Assembly (NCBI RefSeq): GCF_007995085.1
Contig: NZ_VOQS01000005.1
Span: forward strand, 682,001-746,000
Length of the DNA: 64,000 nucleotides
Origin: Paraburkholderia azotifigens
GTDB taxonomy: Bacteria; Pseudomonadota; Gammaproteobacteria; Burkholderiales; Burkholderiaceae
Direction of reading: 5' to 3'
Shown here piece by piece: positions 43,635 to 53,134 of this stretch. The stretch's first letter is position 1; each line of letters starts with the position of its first letter. The notes beneath the pieces were generated by a model that worked only from the letters and a program-made list of their open reading frames with translations, was not told the origin of the DNA and did not search any database. Position numbers and translations under genes: made by a program.

Positions 43635-44543
43635 ATGAAATCCAGCGACTACGAAGTGCATGATCCGCGTTTCAGACTGCTGCTTCAGCCCAATGCATTC
43701 CTGAGCCGCCTGACAGATGAATGCCTGTGGGCCGAAGGGCCGGTGTATTTCCCGGCGACCGACCTGCTCATATGGAGCGACATACCGAACAACCGGATGC
43801 TGCGCTGGGCGCCGGGCATGGGCCTGGGCGTGTTCCGCGCGCCGTCGAACTACAGCAACGGCAACACGCGCGATCGTGAAGGCCGGCTCGTCAGTTGCGA
43901 GCACGGCGCGCGGCGCGTGACGCGCACCGAACACGACGGCAGCGTGACCGTGCTTGCGTCGCACTTCGAAGGGAAGCGCCTGAATTCGCCGAACGATGTC
44001 ATTGTCGATTCGAACGGCAACATCTGGTTCACCGATCCTGACTACGGAATTCTGAGCGACTACGAAGGGTATCGCGCGCAGAGCGAGATCGGCCGCTGCA
44101 ACGTCTACCGCATTTCGCCCGACACCACGCGGGTGGAACTGGTCAGCGACGACTTCGTGAAGCCGAACGGCCTCGCGTTCTCACCGGACGAATCGCGCCT
44201 CTATATCGCCGATTCGGCGGCTTCTCACGACGACGAGGCGCCGCGTCATATTCGCGTGTTCGATGTGGCGGGCGAGGGTCGTTTGCGCAACGGTCGCGTG
44301 TTCATCGAAATGCGAAGCGGCGTGCCGGACGGCATGCGCGTGGACGAGCACGGCAACGTGTGGACCAGCGCGGAAGACGGCGTGCATTGCTATGCGCCGG
44401 ACGGGGCGCTGCTCGGCAAGATCCTGATCCCCGAGGTCGTCGCGAATCTCACGTTCGGCGGCATCAACCGCAATCGCCTGTTTATCGCGGCGACCTCGTC
44501 CATCTATTCGCTTCACGTCGCTGTGCGCGGCGCGGGGCGGTGA
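43635..44543 (+). CDS. SMP-30/gluconolactonase-family lactonase
   Basis: 302 residues, six-bladed propeller: LTDECLWAEGPVYFPATDLLIWSDI (metal Glu), SNGNTRDREGRLVSCEHG, LNSPNDVIVDSNGNIWFTDPDYG (metal Asn and Asp), KPNGLAFSPDESRLYIAD (catalytic Asp). It hydrolyses aldonolactones, implying an oxidative route for the imported sugar. GGGGAG precedes the ATG closely. Lies between permease 2 and the second binding protein of the operon. Confidence 0.9.
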   Translation: MKSSDYEVHDPRFRLLLQPNAFLSRLTDECLWAEGPVYFPATDLLIWSDIPNNRMLRWAPGMGLGVFRAPSNYSNGNTRDREGRLVSCEHGARRVTRTEHDGSVTVLASHFEGKRLNSPNDVIVDSNGNIWFTDPDYGILSDYEGYRAQSEIGRCNVYRISPDTTRVELVSDDFVKPNGLAFSPDESRLYIADSAASHDDEAPRHIRVFDVAGEGRLRNGRVFIEMRSGVPDGMRVDEHGNVWTSAEDGVHCYAPDGALLGKILIPEVVANLTFGGINRNRLFIAATSSIYSLHVAVRGAGR

Positions 44544-44573
44544 AACTCACAACATCAAAACCCGGAGACGAAC

Positions 44574-45593
44574 ATGAAGATGACAGCAATCGCGGTGGCG
44601 CTGTGTCTGGCCGCGGCATCGGTGGGCGCATCGGCGCAGGTTGCAACGGGCGATACGTCGGCGATGAAGATCGCGCTGTCGAACAACTATGCAGGCAACA
44701 GTTGGCGCCAGCAGATGCTCAAGAGCTGGTCGAACGTGGCCGATCCCGCGGTGAAGCAGAAGGTCGTTGCGGCCGCGCCCAGCTTCACGACGGCTGAAAG
44801 CCAGGCGACCGAGCAGGTCCAGCAGATCCAGAATCTGATCCTGCAAGGCTACAAGGCGATTGCCGTCGATGCGGTTTCGCCGACCGCGCTTAACGGCGTA
44901 ATCAAGCAGGCGTGCGGCGCGGGCGTGACGGTCGTGTCGTTCGACGGAATCGCAACCGAGCCGTGCGCATACCGCATCGCGGTCGATTTTCAGGGTATGG
45001 GCCGCATGCAGGTCGATTATCTGGCGAAGCGTTTGAACGGCAAGGGCAACCTGCTGGAAATCCGGGGGCTCGCGGGCGTCTCGGTGGACGACGAGATTCA
45101 CCAGGGCGTCGTGGATGAACTGAAAAAGTATCCCGGGCTGAAAATAGTCGGCTCGGTGCATGGCGACTGGACGCAGACCGTCGCGCAAAAGCAGGTCGCG
45201 GGTATTTTGCCGACGTTGCCGAAGATCGATGGCGTCGTCACCCAGGGCGGCGACGGATTCGGCGCCGCGCAGGCGATCAAGGCCGCAGGACGGCCGACGC
45301 CGATCATCATTCTCGGCAACCGTCAGGAAGAGCTTGCATGGTGGGCCGATCAGAAGAAGGGCGGCTACGAGACGATGTCGGTGACGATTCCGCCGGGCGC
45401 ATCGACGTTCGCGTTCTGGGTCACGCAGCAGATCCTGGCCGGCAAGAAGGTGCCACACGATATCCGCATGCCGGTTCTCGAAGTGAAGCCGGGCGAACTC
45501 GATGCCGTGCTCGCAAAGACGTCAGCGGGCGCGCTTGCGAATAAGGAGTACACGCGCGACGAGGTGGTCGCGGTGGTCGATGGGAAGAAGTGA
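44574..45593 (+). CDS. Sugar ABC transporter substrate-binding protein (RbsB-like), copy 2
   Basis: 339 residues with a signal peptide (about 1-22, SAQ). A paralogue of the protein at 39071-40111: MKIALSNNYAGNSWRQQMLK, QNLILQGYKAIAVDAVSPTA, VVSFDGI, GSVHGDWTQTVAQKQVAGILP. Two binding proteins for one importer broaden or tune ligand range. GGAG before the ATG. Last gene of the operon, followed by a hairpin. Confidence 0.92.
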   Translation: MKMTAIAVALCLAAASVGASAQVATGDTSAMKIALSNNYAGNSWRQQMLKSWSNVADPAVKQKVVAAAPSFTTAESQATEQVQQIQNLILQGYKAIAVDAVSPTALNGVIKQACGAGVTVVSFDGIATEPCAYRIAVDFQGMGRMQVDYLAKRLNGKGNLLEIRGLAGVSVDDEIHQGVVDELKKYPGLKIVGSVHGDWTQTVAQKQVAGILPTLPKIDGVVTQGGDGFGAAQAIKAAGRPTPIIILGNRQEELAWWADQKKGGYETMSVTIPPGASTFAFWVTQQILAGKKVPHDIRMPVLEVKPGELDAVLAKTSAGALANKEYTRDEVVAVVDGKK

Positions 45594-45615
45594 GCGCAAG
45601 GCAAGTAGCGTGAAC

Positions 45616-45660
45616 CGGCAGATCGCGAGTCGCCGCCGCTGGCAGGACCGCGATCTGCCG
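45616..45660 (+). terminator. 12-bp hairpin after the sugar ABC operon
   Basis: CGGCAGATCGCG (45616-45627) pairs perfectly with CGCGATCTGCCG (45649-45660), loop of 21, starting 22 bases after the last stop. No T-run; probably terminates transcription or protects the 3' end. Confidence 0.55.
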
Positions 45661-45785
45661 CATGCATCGGAAGCAATGCCAGCCACTATGGTCCAATCTG
45701 AAAACGGGGACAGCGTATGTCGCCCGTGCCTGTGGTCACACGACGCTTAAACTACCGGTTCGCTCACCGCTTGTGACTTACTTTG

Positions 45786-45911
45786 TCACTCACTTTGTGA
45801 CTTGCGATAAGCCGCAAACTTCGACGCATTGCCGATGCCGGGATTGAAGCAATTGCACGGATCGAGCTTCTGATATAACCCGGCAAGCGTCGCGAGCAAT
45901 TCGGCGAACAG
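45786..45911 (-). pseudogene. C-terminal fragment of a quinone-dependent D-lactate dehydrogenase
   Basis: The minus strand reads LAGLYQKLDPCNCFNPGIGN then ASKFAAYRKS to a stop at 45786. E. coli Dld ends with the comparable FYRANDPTNSMNPGIGKTSK. About 40 residues survive; the upstream text does not match. A relic of a larger gene removed by rearrangement. Assignment from memory of the family ending. Confidence 0.5.
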
Positions 45912-46326
45912 TCTCCTGGTTACGTTCGCCAATGACCAGTTCAATACCGGAAACACCAGGTGCGCCACCGTCAGCAATACTTTCAGAATTGGAACAGACG
46001 AAAGCAGTAAGCTTGTCTCGCGCCAGGAGACACGCTATGGCGCATGTCAAGACACCCCGTTCTCAATAACGTTCACCTTCCCGTAGACAAAGTGGGCGAG
46101 CGGATGGTGTCAACGCGGAAACCGCTGCGTTCAATTTTCAGTTGATCTGGCACCTCTTCCTGGAAAGACGCGTCTTGAAGGTTCCACACCACCTGTGCCA
46201 ATCGAGCTATTTGCTTGCCACGCTTTGCGAAGCAACTGCAGGCTGCGCTCCAGGTATTCCTTGAGTATCTCCGACTGGTCCAACGCCTTACCCAGCCCCG
46301 TGTGAACACACCGCCAATCAACGCCG

Positions 46327-46340
46327 TTGACATGAGTCAA
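46327..46340 (+). promoter_or_regulatory. FNR/Anr-type box upstream of the CBS-domain gene
   Basis: TTGAC-ATGA-GTCAA, perfectly dyad arms, one change per arm from the TTGAT-N4-ATCAA consensus. A -10-like CATACT at 46362-46367 implies a start near 46374, placing the box centre at about -40.5, a class II activating position. The leader to 46566 is about 190 bases. Confidence 0.65.
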
Positions 46341-46565
46341 TCCAGAAGGCTGGACGCCACGCATACTCGAATCATCAACCCGAGGGGCAGTCTGCCATGT
46401 CCGGCAACCAGATCATTTCTAGACCGCCTCCGTGGGTGCACGCCTCGGCTACGAATCAAGGAGCGTGATTCTTGCTATCGAAGGTTGCGCCTGACAGGCG
46501 GCGGTCGAGCGAGATTGTCAATGTGCGGCGATACGATAACCGCGCATCGTTTGCAGGAGGTAATC

Positions 46566-47030
46566 GTGAAAGTCAAAGATATTTGTAGTCTTGGCACGGT
46601 CCATATTCCCATGTCCTGCAATTTGCAGGAAGCCGCAACGCAGATGCGCGACCAGCACGTCGGTACGCTGGTTGTGACGAGCGGCGGTTCGACCAACCGG
46701 ATCGCCGGGATCGTAACTGACCGGGATATCGTGTTGAAGGCCGTGACGCGCACCATTTCTCCAAAAGAACTATTAGTTACGGATGTGATGACCCCTTATG
46801 TGGTGGCTGTCGACGCCGACGCGGACGTGGCCGAAGCGATGCAAACCATGTCGTGTCACGGGATACGTCGACTTCCCGTCACGAACGCGGAGCAGGACAT
46901 CGTTGGCGTACTTTCGCTCGACGACGTGATCGGGGCGCTCGGTCAGGATCTGGCGTTATTGGCTAGCATCATCCGTTGTGAGCAGAACCGCGAGCGTAGC
47001 GGTTCAGTACAGACCCCGCTGCACGTGTAA
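46566..47030 (+). CDS. CBS-domain protein
   Basis: 154 residues: a pair of CBS motifs, first about 1-65 (DICSLGTVHIPMSCNLQEAATQMRDQHVGTLVV in two parts, VTDRDIVLKAV), second about 70-130 (VTDVMTPYVVAVDADADVAEAMQTMSCHGIRRLPVT, VGVLSLDDVIGAL). CBS pairs bind adenine nucleotides and act as energy sensors. The GTG start at 46566 is backed by AGGAGG at 46555-46560. The longer frame from 46215 has no homology. An FNR-type box upstream suggests induction at low oxygen. Confidence 0.85.
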   Translation: MKVKDICSLGTVHIPMSCNLQEAATQMRDQHVGTLVVTSGGSTNRIAGIVTDRDIVLKAVTRTISPKELLVTDVMTPYVVAVDADADVAEAMQTMSCHGIRRLPVTNAEQDIVGVLSLDDVIGALGQDLALLASIIRCEQNRERSGSVQTPLHV

Positions 47031-47129
47031 TCGGGCATCGGTATCTGCAGGGGCTATGGAAAGTACATCATGCGAGACACGTTGAACAATGCATCTGCCG
47101 AACACTTGCGCATATTGCCCGGAGGGTCA

Positions 47130-47387
47130 ATGGGTAATCTGTGTGAGCCCTACCGCGGATATCCGATCCATGTGCGGGTATCGATCAGCCCGGTGATTTC
47201 GCTGAGTTGCATGCCCCGTCGGCACTTTAACGTCTCGTGGTCAGTCCGATCTGTTGACGACGTTGCTACACCAGTGACAAGCGTTGATGAGCGGACCGAC
47301 TTCATCTCGTACAGTGGTGCCCAAAACTACGGCCAGAGGCAGGCTCGGGAGTTTATCGACCGGAAACTCGCGAGCGTGCCTGTTTGA
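47130..47387 (+). CDS. Hypothetical protein
   Basis: 85 residues. Not a named family, but the text (YRGYPIHVRVSISP, HFNVSWSVRS, AREFIDRKLASV) matches a type of short protein I recall from many Burkholderia genomes, of unknown function. GGAGGG at 47121-47126 supports the ATG at 47130; the ATG at 47070 (105 residues) is a less likely start. Follows the CBS gene by 99 bases and may share its transcript. Confidence 0.6.
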   Translation: MGNLCEPYRGYPIHVRVSISPVISLSCMPRRHFNVSWSVRSVDDVATPVTSVDERTDFISYSGAQNYGQRQAREFIDRKLASVPV

Positions 47388-47536
47388 AGGCTCGCGGGTC
47401 AGGCATGTCGTACCCAGGCTTGTGGCTTCCCTGACGGCATGTTAATTCAGGCGTTGCCGTGCCGATGGGCTGTCCAGACGCAAGGCCGCAAGTAGGTGCT
47501 GGCCGCGCGCCGTAGACGCAACCAGTGGAATAAACC

Positions 47537-48103
47537 ATGAAAGACGCATTCGAACGACGTATCCTGCTGCACTATCTCGGCCGGGTCCTTCAAGTGACCA
47601 CCCGCATCCGCGAGATGCGGCCGGCTCCGCTGACTATCGGGGAGCTTGTCGACCGCAATCCGATCCTCGAAGACGAGCCTGTGCTGGAATACCTGGATCG
47701 CACGATGCTGATCGAAGACTTCATCACTTGCACGCTCCGTGCGTTTTGCCTGTGGCCTCAGTGGCTCCTCACAGATCCGCTTGATCGAAACGCGTTTGCC
47801 GCTAGTGTTCGTGAGCAACTCTTCAAGGGGAACGGGCGCGGGTGGAAGTCATTTGCTGCGAGACTACGTGCCGAGGTCGGCTGGTTTGACGCGAAAAAGG
47901 AGTCCCGACCGAAGAGGGAAGATAACTCGGTGATAGTGTCGGAGATCAACGAAAACGAAGCAGGAGAGGACGTCACAAGCCTCGCCGTCACGGACGTCGA
48001 ACGCGTTTTCGACGCAGGGGCGGCCGCTGAGAGTATTGAGAGCTTGACAACAGTGCGGGAGCGGGCACGCGCGAACGAACAGCTTCCTGACACCCGACAA
48101 TAA
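47537..48103 (+). CDS. Hypothetical protein
   Basis: 188 residues, not recognised. N-terminal half mostly helical (FERRILLHYLGRVLQVTTRI; LIEDFITCTLRAFCLWPQWL), C-terminal half acidic and probably disordered (SEINENEAGEDVTS). No signal peptide or clear membrane span. Weak GGAA before the ATG. It lies in the oxygen-responsive block between the CBS gene and a small membrane protein; codon use looks ordinary for the window. Confidence 0.55.
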   Translation: MKDAFERRILLHYLGRVLQVTTRIREMRPAPLTIGELVDRNPILEDEPVLEYLDRTMLIEDFITCTLRAFCLWPQWLLTDPLDRNAFAASVREQLFKGNGRGWKSFAARLRAEVGWFDAKKESRPKREDNSVIVSEINENEAGEDVTSLAVTDVERVFDAGAAAESIESLTTVRERARANEQLPDTRQ

Positions 48104-48433
48104 GCGACGTCCCGTGCCTGCCGCGCATGACGAGTGAGCATGACTCGTTTTGTCCGCATCGGTCGCGACTTGTTGATGAGCGACCTGCGCACGGCATTCT
48201 CAAATCGGGTGCTTGATTTGGCGGGCGGCAGATCGCGGTGATGGAACTCAACGGCCTGACTGCCGCCGCGCAATATCGACACGATCCAATGGATCCCTGA
48301 GCGTCTGAGATAGATATCGAAAACGCTGATCTGCGTCAGTATCACAACGCTATGGGTCACACACCATGTATTCGCTGCAGCTGGCACTTTTGCACTTTGC
48401 CAAGGACTTGCCGCGGATTTTATGGAGTACGTC
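48104..48433. other. Non-coding stretch ahead of small membrane protein
   Basis: About 330 bases with a possible FNR-like dyad at 48326-48339 and only very short open frames. Nothing else was recognised. Confidence 0.45.
48326..48339 (+). promoter_or_regulatory. Possible weak FNR-type site
   Basis: CTGAT-CTGC-GTCAG keeps the TGA-N6-TCA core of FNR sites but has C/G at the outer positions. It lies 94 bases before the ATG at 48434. No convincing -10 element at the class II distance. Confidence 0.3.
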
Positions 48434-48676
48434 ATGTATCGTCATCTTCCCATTTTCGAGCGGCTGGCGTTTTCGCTGGTGACAGCGTCTGCGGTAATCT
48501 GTGCCGCATTTCTGCTTGGCCACCGATATGGCGCATTCGACGGGACATCTCTGACATGGACGTCAGATCCATGCGTTGAACGTGCCTTGACGTGTCAGGA
48601 TGCGTCTACATCCAGCGGGAGCAGATGTGTGTCTGTCGTTGGTAAAAACATCGAATGCCCATCCGAAGTCTGGTAG
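48434..48676 (+). CDS. Small exported or membrane protein, unknown
   Basis: 80 residues with one hydrophobic segment (FSLVTASAVICAAFLLG, about 11-30) that may be a signal anchor, followed by a short Cys-containing domain (four Cys: DPCVERALTCQD, SRCVSV, IECPSEVW). The Cys pattern suggests disulfides in the periplasm. GGAG at 48424-48427 supports the ATG at 48434. Confidence 0.55.
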   Translation: MYRHLPIFERLAFSLVTASAVICAAFLLGHRYGAFDGTSLTWTSDPCVERALTCQDASTSSGSRCVSVVGKNIECPSEVW

Positions 48677-48786
48677 CTCCCACCGACGCTTTGCGTGCCT
48701 GAAGCTCCTTAATAGGAGTCAGCGTTCACAATGCTCGCATCGATATGCTGCAATCGAATCAGCACACGCGAACGGGTGGGGGAGCC

Positions 48787-49230
48787 ATGCAGACCGAACG
48801 CCGCATCCCGATCATTTGCTATTCACGCACTGAGACGACTGCGGAGTTCGCAGGGCGACGACTTGCCGACAAACTTGATGCCGACCTTGAGCGCGTTTAT
48901 GAAGAGATACCTCGTCACGCCGGGGTATTGCCGGTTTTGTCCGCTCTATCGCCAATACGTTATTCGGGCATTCGGCGCGCCTGCAGCCGATGAAACATCG
49001 CCCGCTGCCATATGACATGGTTGTAGTCGGCACGCCTGTATGGGCGGGCCGGGCGTCGACACCCATCGCCACGTGGCTGGCCGCTCATCATCACGACTTC
49101 ACGATGTGGCATTTTTCTGCCCGATGGGCGTCATGTCAGTCACAACCCTGACTCTACGCCAGCCGTCCTGCCAGAACGGCGCGAGGCCTGGTACATCAGT
49201 AGCACAGCCCCGATGACGGGCTATACCATC
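48787..49230 (+). pseudogene. Frameshifted flavodoxin-family gene
   Basis: It starts as a flavodoxin (PIICYSRTETTAEFAGRRLADKLDADLERVYEEIP). Near 48920 the match moves by one base: the new frame reads GIAGFVRSIANTLFGHSARL, then PYDMVVVGTPVWAGRASTP. Near 49105 it shifts again (AFFCPMGVMS). Two single-base shifts destroy the gene, so no functional protein is made unless there is sequencing error. GGGGGAG lies before the ATG, so decay is recent. The intact form would be an FMN electron carrier of about 160-170 residues. Confidence 0.65.
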
Positions 49231-50345
49231 TGACTGATGGTCTTGCGGAACCGGCGCAGCGACAAGGCAAACAGCGTGACGCCGATTGCTGACAATGCGA
49301 AGAAGGGTTTCCACACCACGTCGATTCCTGCACCACGGTACAGTATCGCCTGCCCTAGTTCGACGAAATGCGTCGTCGGCGCCGCGAGCATGATGTCCTG
49401 AACAATCTGCGGCATGCTCTCGCGCGGTGTCACGCTGCCCGATAGCATTTGCAACGGCAGTAGCACAAGCACGATCAGCATGCCGAACTGGGGCATGCTG
49501 CGTGCGAGCGTTGCGAGAAAGATTCCCATCGCCGTCGTGGCGAACAGGTGCAGCGCCGCACCCAGCATGAAAAGCGCCACGGACCCTTCCACCGGCACGC
49601 GTAGCGCGCCGCGCACAATGAACGTCAGCGAGAATGCGGCGGCGGCCAGCACGACCAGCCCCATCGACCAGACCTTCGAAAGCATGATCTCCGCCGGGCT
49701 CACGGGCATGACCAGCAGATGCTCGATGGTGCCGTGCTCGCGCTCCCGGATCAGCGCTGCGCCGGTGAGGATGATCGAGAGCATCGTGACGCTGTTAATG
49801 ATCTCCATGAGTGCGCCGAACCGCACATGTTCGAGATTCGGATTGAAGCGCATATGCATCACGATGTCCACGGGCAGCGACGCGGTGGTGCGGTAGCGCC
49901 GCGCGAAACCATCGACCTCGCCGCTTACGATCTGCTGCACATAACCGCTGCCCGTAAAGGCCTGGCTCATCCGCGTCGCGTCGACATTCAACTGGATGAC
50001 GGCGGGGTGGCCGGCGAGCACGTCGCGCTGGAAATTGGGCGGAATGTCGAGCGCGAACGTGTATTTGCCGGTGTCAAGGCCCCGGTCCACCTCCGCCGCT
50101 GTAATCAGCACGGGCGTGACGAACTGTGGCGGGAAGAACGCCGCGACGATGCGCGCCGACAGCGGCGAGGCGTCCTCGTCCACGACTGCGATCGGCGCCT
50201 TGTGCAACGTGTCCGGCTGTGCGGTGGCGGCCGAATAGATCGAGACGGTGAACGTGTAGATGATCAGCACGATCATGATGGGGTCGCGCCGCAGGCTCCA
50301 CAGTTCCTTGACGCCGAGCCGATAGATGTTCGAGAGCCTGCGCAT
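49221..50345 (-). CDS. ABC-2 type exporter permease (YhhJ-like)
   Basis: 374 residues with an N-terminal membrane anchor, a periplasmic domain (about 45-170) and five C-terminal membrane segments (ABC2_membrane_3), e.g. VDIVMHMRFNPNLEHVRFG and REREHGTIEHLLVMPVSPAEI. Partner of the RbbA-like fused protein; in E. coli the order yhiI-rbbA-yhhJ is the same. It starts 2 bases after the RbbA-like stop. Last gene of a four-gene exporter operon. The start was taken at the ATG at 50345. Confidence 0.9.
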   Translation of the reverse strand: MRRLSNIYRLGVKELWSLRRDPIMIVLIIYTFTVSIYSAATAQPDTLHKAPIAVVDEDASPLSARIVAAFFPPQFVTPVLITAAEVDRGLDTGKYTFALDIPPNFQRDVLAGHPAVIQLNVDATRMSQAFTGSGYVQQIVSGEVDGFARRYRTTASLPVDIVMHMRFNPNLEHVRFGALMEIINSVTMLSIILTGAALIREREHGTIEHLLVMPVSPAEIMLSKVWSMGLVVLAAAAFSLTFIVRGALRVPVEGSVALFMLGAALHLFATTAMGIFLATLARSMPQFGMLIVLVLLPLQMLSGSVTPRESMPQIVQDIMLAAPTTHFVELGQAILYRGAGIDVVWKPFFALSAIGVTLFALSLRRFRKTISQMV

Positions 50346-50347
50346 TG

Positions 50348-53134
50348 TCACGTCTCCTGCTTGCGCAGCATCGCGATGGTCGCGATCATCACCACGGGTA
50401 TGGCGATGAGCAACGACCAGAACTGCATCTGCAGATCCTGGAACCCGAGTGCCTTGTTGAATACGCCGCGGCTGATCGTGAACATGTAAGTGGCGGGATA
50501 GATCTGTCCGATAAACCGGGCGCTGCCTTCCATCGAAGAGAGCGGATTGATCAATCCGGCGAACTGGATGGTTGGCACCATCGTGCCGATTATCGTCAGG
50601 AAGATGGCCGCGATCTGGCTGCGCGTGAACGTTGACGCGAGCAGCCCGAAGCCGGTCGCGACGATACTGAAAATCACCACTGCGGCAAGCAGCGTCAAAA
50701 AGCTGCCCTTTACAGGCACGTCGAACGCGAATCGCGCGAGCAAGGTCATCAGCAGGAAATTGAGCAGGGCAAGCAGCACATAGGGAATCTGCTTGCCAAG
50801 CAGGAACTCCGTGCGCGTGACGGGCGTGACATACAGATTCACGATGGACCCCAGCTCTCGCTCGCGCACGACTGCGAGCGCAGTCAGCATGGCGGGCAGC
50901 ATGAGGAGCAGCATCGGAATGATCGCGGGCACCATTGCGGGCAGGCTCTTTACGTCGGGGTTGTAGCGAAAGCGCGTCTCGATGTCCAACTGCGCTGCAG
51001 GAGCTGCGCCCAGTCGATGCCGTGCCTGTTCGACGAGCCAGGCGGTGTGCATGCCCTGCACGTAGCCGCGTATTGTTTCGGCCCGCTGCGGCATCGCGCC
51101 GTCGATCCATGCGCCGATCTCGACGTGCCTGCCGCGGAGCAGGTCACGCGCGAAGTTGGGTGGAATCTCGATCGCGAGCGAAAGCCGGCCGCTACGCATG
51201 CGCTGGTCCAGGTCGTAATAGTCAACGAGCGGCATCTGCTCCATGAAGTAGCGCGAGCCGGAGATGTTCAGCGTGTAGTCGCGGCTCAACTCGGTCTGGT
51301 CACGGTCGAGGACGGCGAAGCTGAGGTTTTCGACGTCCATGTTGATGCCGAAGCCCATCACGCACATCAGCACGAGCGAGCCCAGCAGTGCGAGCGTGGC
51401 GCGCACGGGGTCGCGGCGCAACTCCAGCGCTTCGCGCCACATGTAGCTGAGCATCCGCCCGGCGCTGAAGGCGTGCTGCCTGGGTGCGGCGGCTGTGGTT
51501 TCATCAGGCACGGGCATCACCGCCGCCGGGGATGCCGCTTCTGCGGAGGGCTCTCCGCCCGCCTCAATCAGATAGCCGATGAACGCCTCTTCGAGCGTCG
51601 CGGCGCCACGCGCAAGCACCAGCGCGGCCGGCGCGTCACTTGCGAGCACTTTGCCCGCGTGCATCAGCGATATGCGATCGCACCGCTCGGCCTCGTTCAT
51701 GAAGTGCGTCGAGATGAAAATCGTCACGCGGTCCCGCCGGGCGAGGTCAAGCATCAGTTGCCAGAAACTGTCGCGCGCAATCGGGTCCACGCCGGAAGTC
51801 GGCTCGTCGAGAATGAGCAGTTCCGGCTTGTGCACCATCGCCACGGCAAGCGACAGGCGCTGCCGGACACCGAGGGGCAGACTCACGGGCAAGGTGTCAA
51901 GCGCGTCGGCGAGGCCGAAACGGCTCACCATTTCATCGACGCGCGCGGGAATCTCGCTTTCCGACACATGGAACAGGCGTGCGTGAAGCACGAGGTTCTG
52001 GCGCACGGTCAGTTCTCCATACAGCGAGAACGCCTGCGACATGTAGCCGACGCGCTTGCGCGTGTCGATATCGTCTGGATCGACAGGGCGGCCGAACAGT
52101 GTGGCAGTGCCTTCTGTTGCGGGCAGCAGGCCTGTCAGCATCTTCATCGTGGTCGACTTGCCGCAACCGTTGGAGCCGAGGAAGCCGAATATCTCGCCTC
52201 TGCGGATGCGAAAGCTCACGTGGTCGACGGCAATGAAGTCGCCGAAGCGCATCGTCAGGTCATGAGCCTCGATCGCGACGACCGTGTCGTCGCCTGCCTG
52301 CAGCGGAGTAATCCGGACCGGCTGGTGGCCTCGGCGTTTTTCCTCTGGCAGCAGCGCAATGAAGGCTTCTTCCAGCGTCTTGCCGGCCGCCTGTTCGAGC
52401 AGCGCCGCAGGCGTTCCCGTGGCAAGCACGCGTCCGGCATCGAGCGCGACGAGCCAGTCGAAGCGCTGTGCTTCGTCCATGTACGCTGTCGCGACGATCA
52501 CACTCATGCCGGGACGCGTTTCGCGGATGCGTGCGATCAGGGTCCAGAACTGTGCGCGGGCAAGGGGGTCGACGCCGGTGGTGGGTTCGTCGAGAATCAG
52601 CAGGTCCGGGTCGTGAATCAGCGCGCAGCACAGGCCGAGCTTCTGCTTCATGCCGCCGGAGAGCTTGCCGGCTGGGCGCGAGAGAAACGCATGGAGTCCC
52701 GTGCTGCGCGTAAGGCTGTCGATGCGGTGGCGGCGTTCTGCCGCGTCGTGGCCGAACAGCCGGGCGAAGAACTGCAGGTTCTCGTCAACCGACAGTGTGG
52801 CGTACAGATTCTTGCCCAAACCCTGCGGCATGTAGGCGATACGCGGACAAACGCGGTTACGGTGCCGCTCCGACGCCATGTCGCCGCCCAAGGCCTCGAC
52901 CGTACCCTGCTGCACCTTGCGGGCGCCAGAAGCCAATGCGAGCAGGCTCGACTTGCCTACACCGTCGGGCCCAATCAGGCCGACCATGCGCCCTGCTGGA
53001 AGGTCGAGCGTCACGCCATCGAGCGCCACCGTCTTTCGGTAGCGAAGGATTACGTCGTGCAGCCGGACGACGGGAAGGCAGCTTGCCTGATCGTTGCGTA
53101 AAGCGCTCGCGGCGCCGGATGCAATCGTGCTCAC
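50348..53134 (-). CDS. rbbA: RbbA-like fusion: two ABC ATPase domains plus ABC-2 permease
   Basis: 928 residues. ATPase 1 (about 20-260): [36 protein letters not shown]. ATPase 2 (about 285-510): [35 protein letters not shown]. The C-terminal 370 residues are an ABC-2 permease with the large extracytosolic loop after [20 protein letters not shown]. This layout is RbbA/YhiH, once described as a ribosome-associated ATPase; its context with HlyD and an outer-membrane factor points to an exporter. In an FNR-boxed operon, so cargo relevant to low oxygen is possible. Confidence 0.92.
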   Translation of the reverse strand: MSTIASGAASALRNDQASCLPVVRLHDVILRYRKTVALDGVTLDLPAGRMVGLIGPDGVGKSSLLALASGARKVQQGTVEALGGDMASERHRNRVCPRIAYMPQGLGKNLYATLSVDENLQFFARLFGHDAAERRHRIDSLTRSTGLHAFLSRPAGKLSGGMKQKLGLCCALIHDPDLLILDEPTTGVDPLARAQFWTLIARIRETRPGMSVIVATAYMDEAQRFDWLVALDAGRVLATGTPAALLEQAAGKTLEEAFIALLPEEKRRGHQPVRITPLQAGDDTVVAIEAHDLTMRFGDFIAVDHVSFRIRRGEIFGFLGSNGCGKSTTMKMLTGLLPATEGTATLFGRPVDPDDIDTRKRVGYMSQAFSLYGELTVRQNLVLHARLFHVSESEIPARVDEMVSRFGLADALDTLPVSLPLGVRQRLSLAVAMVHKPELLILDEPTSGVDPIARDSFWQLMLDLARRDRVTIFISTHFMNEAERCDRISLMHAGKVLASDAPAALVLARGAATLEEAFIGYLIEAGGEPSAEAASPAAVMPVPDETTAAAPRQHAFSAGRMLSYMWREALELRRDPVRATLALLGSLVLMCVMGFGINMDVENLSFAVLDRDQTELSRDYTLNISGSRYFMEQMPLVDYYDLDQRMRSGRLSLAIEIPPNFARDLLRGRHVEIGAWIDGAMPQRAETIRGYVQGMHTAWLVEQARHRLGAAPAAQLDIETRFRYNPDVKSLPAMVPAIIPMLLLMLPAMLTALAVVRERELGSIVNLYVTPVTRTEFLLGKQIPYVLLALLNFLLMTLLARFAFDVPVKGSFLTLLAAVVIFSIVATGFGLLASTFTRSQIAAIFLTIIGTMVPTIQFAGLINPLSSMEGSARFIGQIYPATYMFTISRGVFNKALGFQDLQMQFWSLLIAIPVVMIATIAMLRKQET

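Larger units (their letters stand above)
45661..46565. other. Gene-poor stretch between the sugar operon and the CBS-domain gene
   Basis: About 900 bases holding the D-lactate-dehydrogenase fragment (45786-45911, minus) and an FNR-type box at 46327-46340. An open minus-strand frame (46131-46364) has a helical stretch (LDQSEILKEYLERSLQLLR) but no recognised family and no clear start. This is where the accessory anaerobic-type region seems to begin. Confidence 0.5.

Noticed and set aside
51017..53101. 694-residue open frame on the plus strand
   Set aside because: Antisense to the RbbA-like gene; no recognisable domain.
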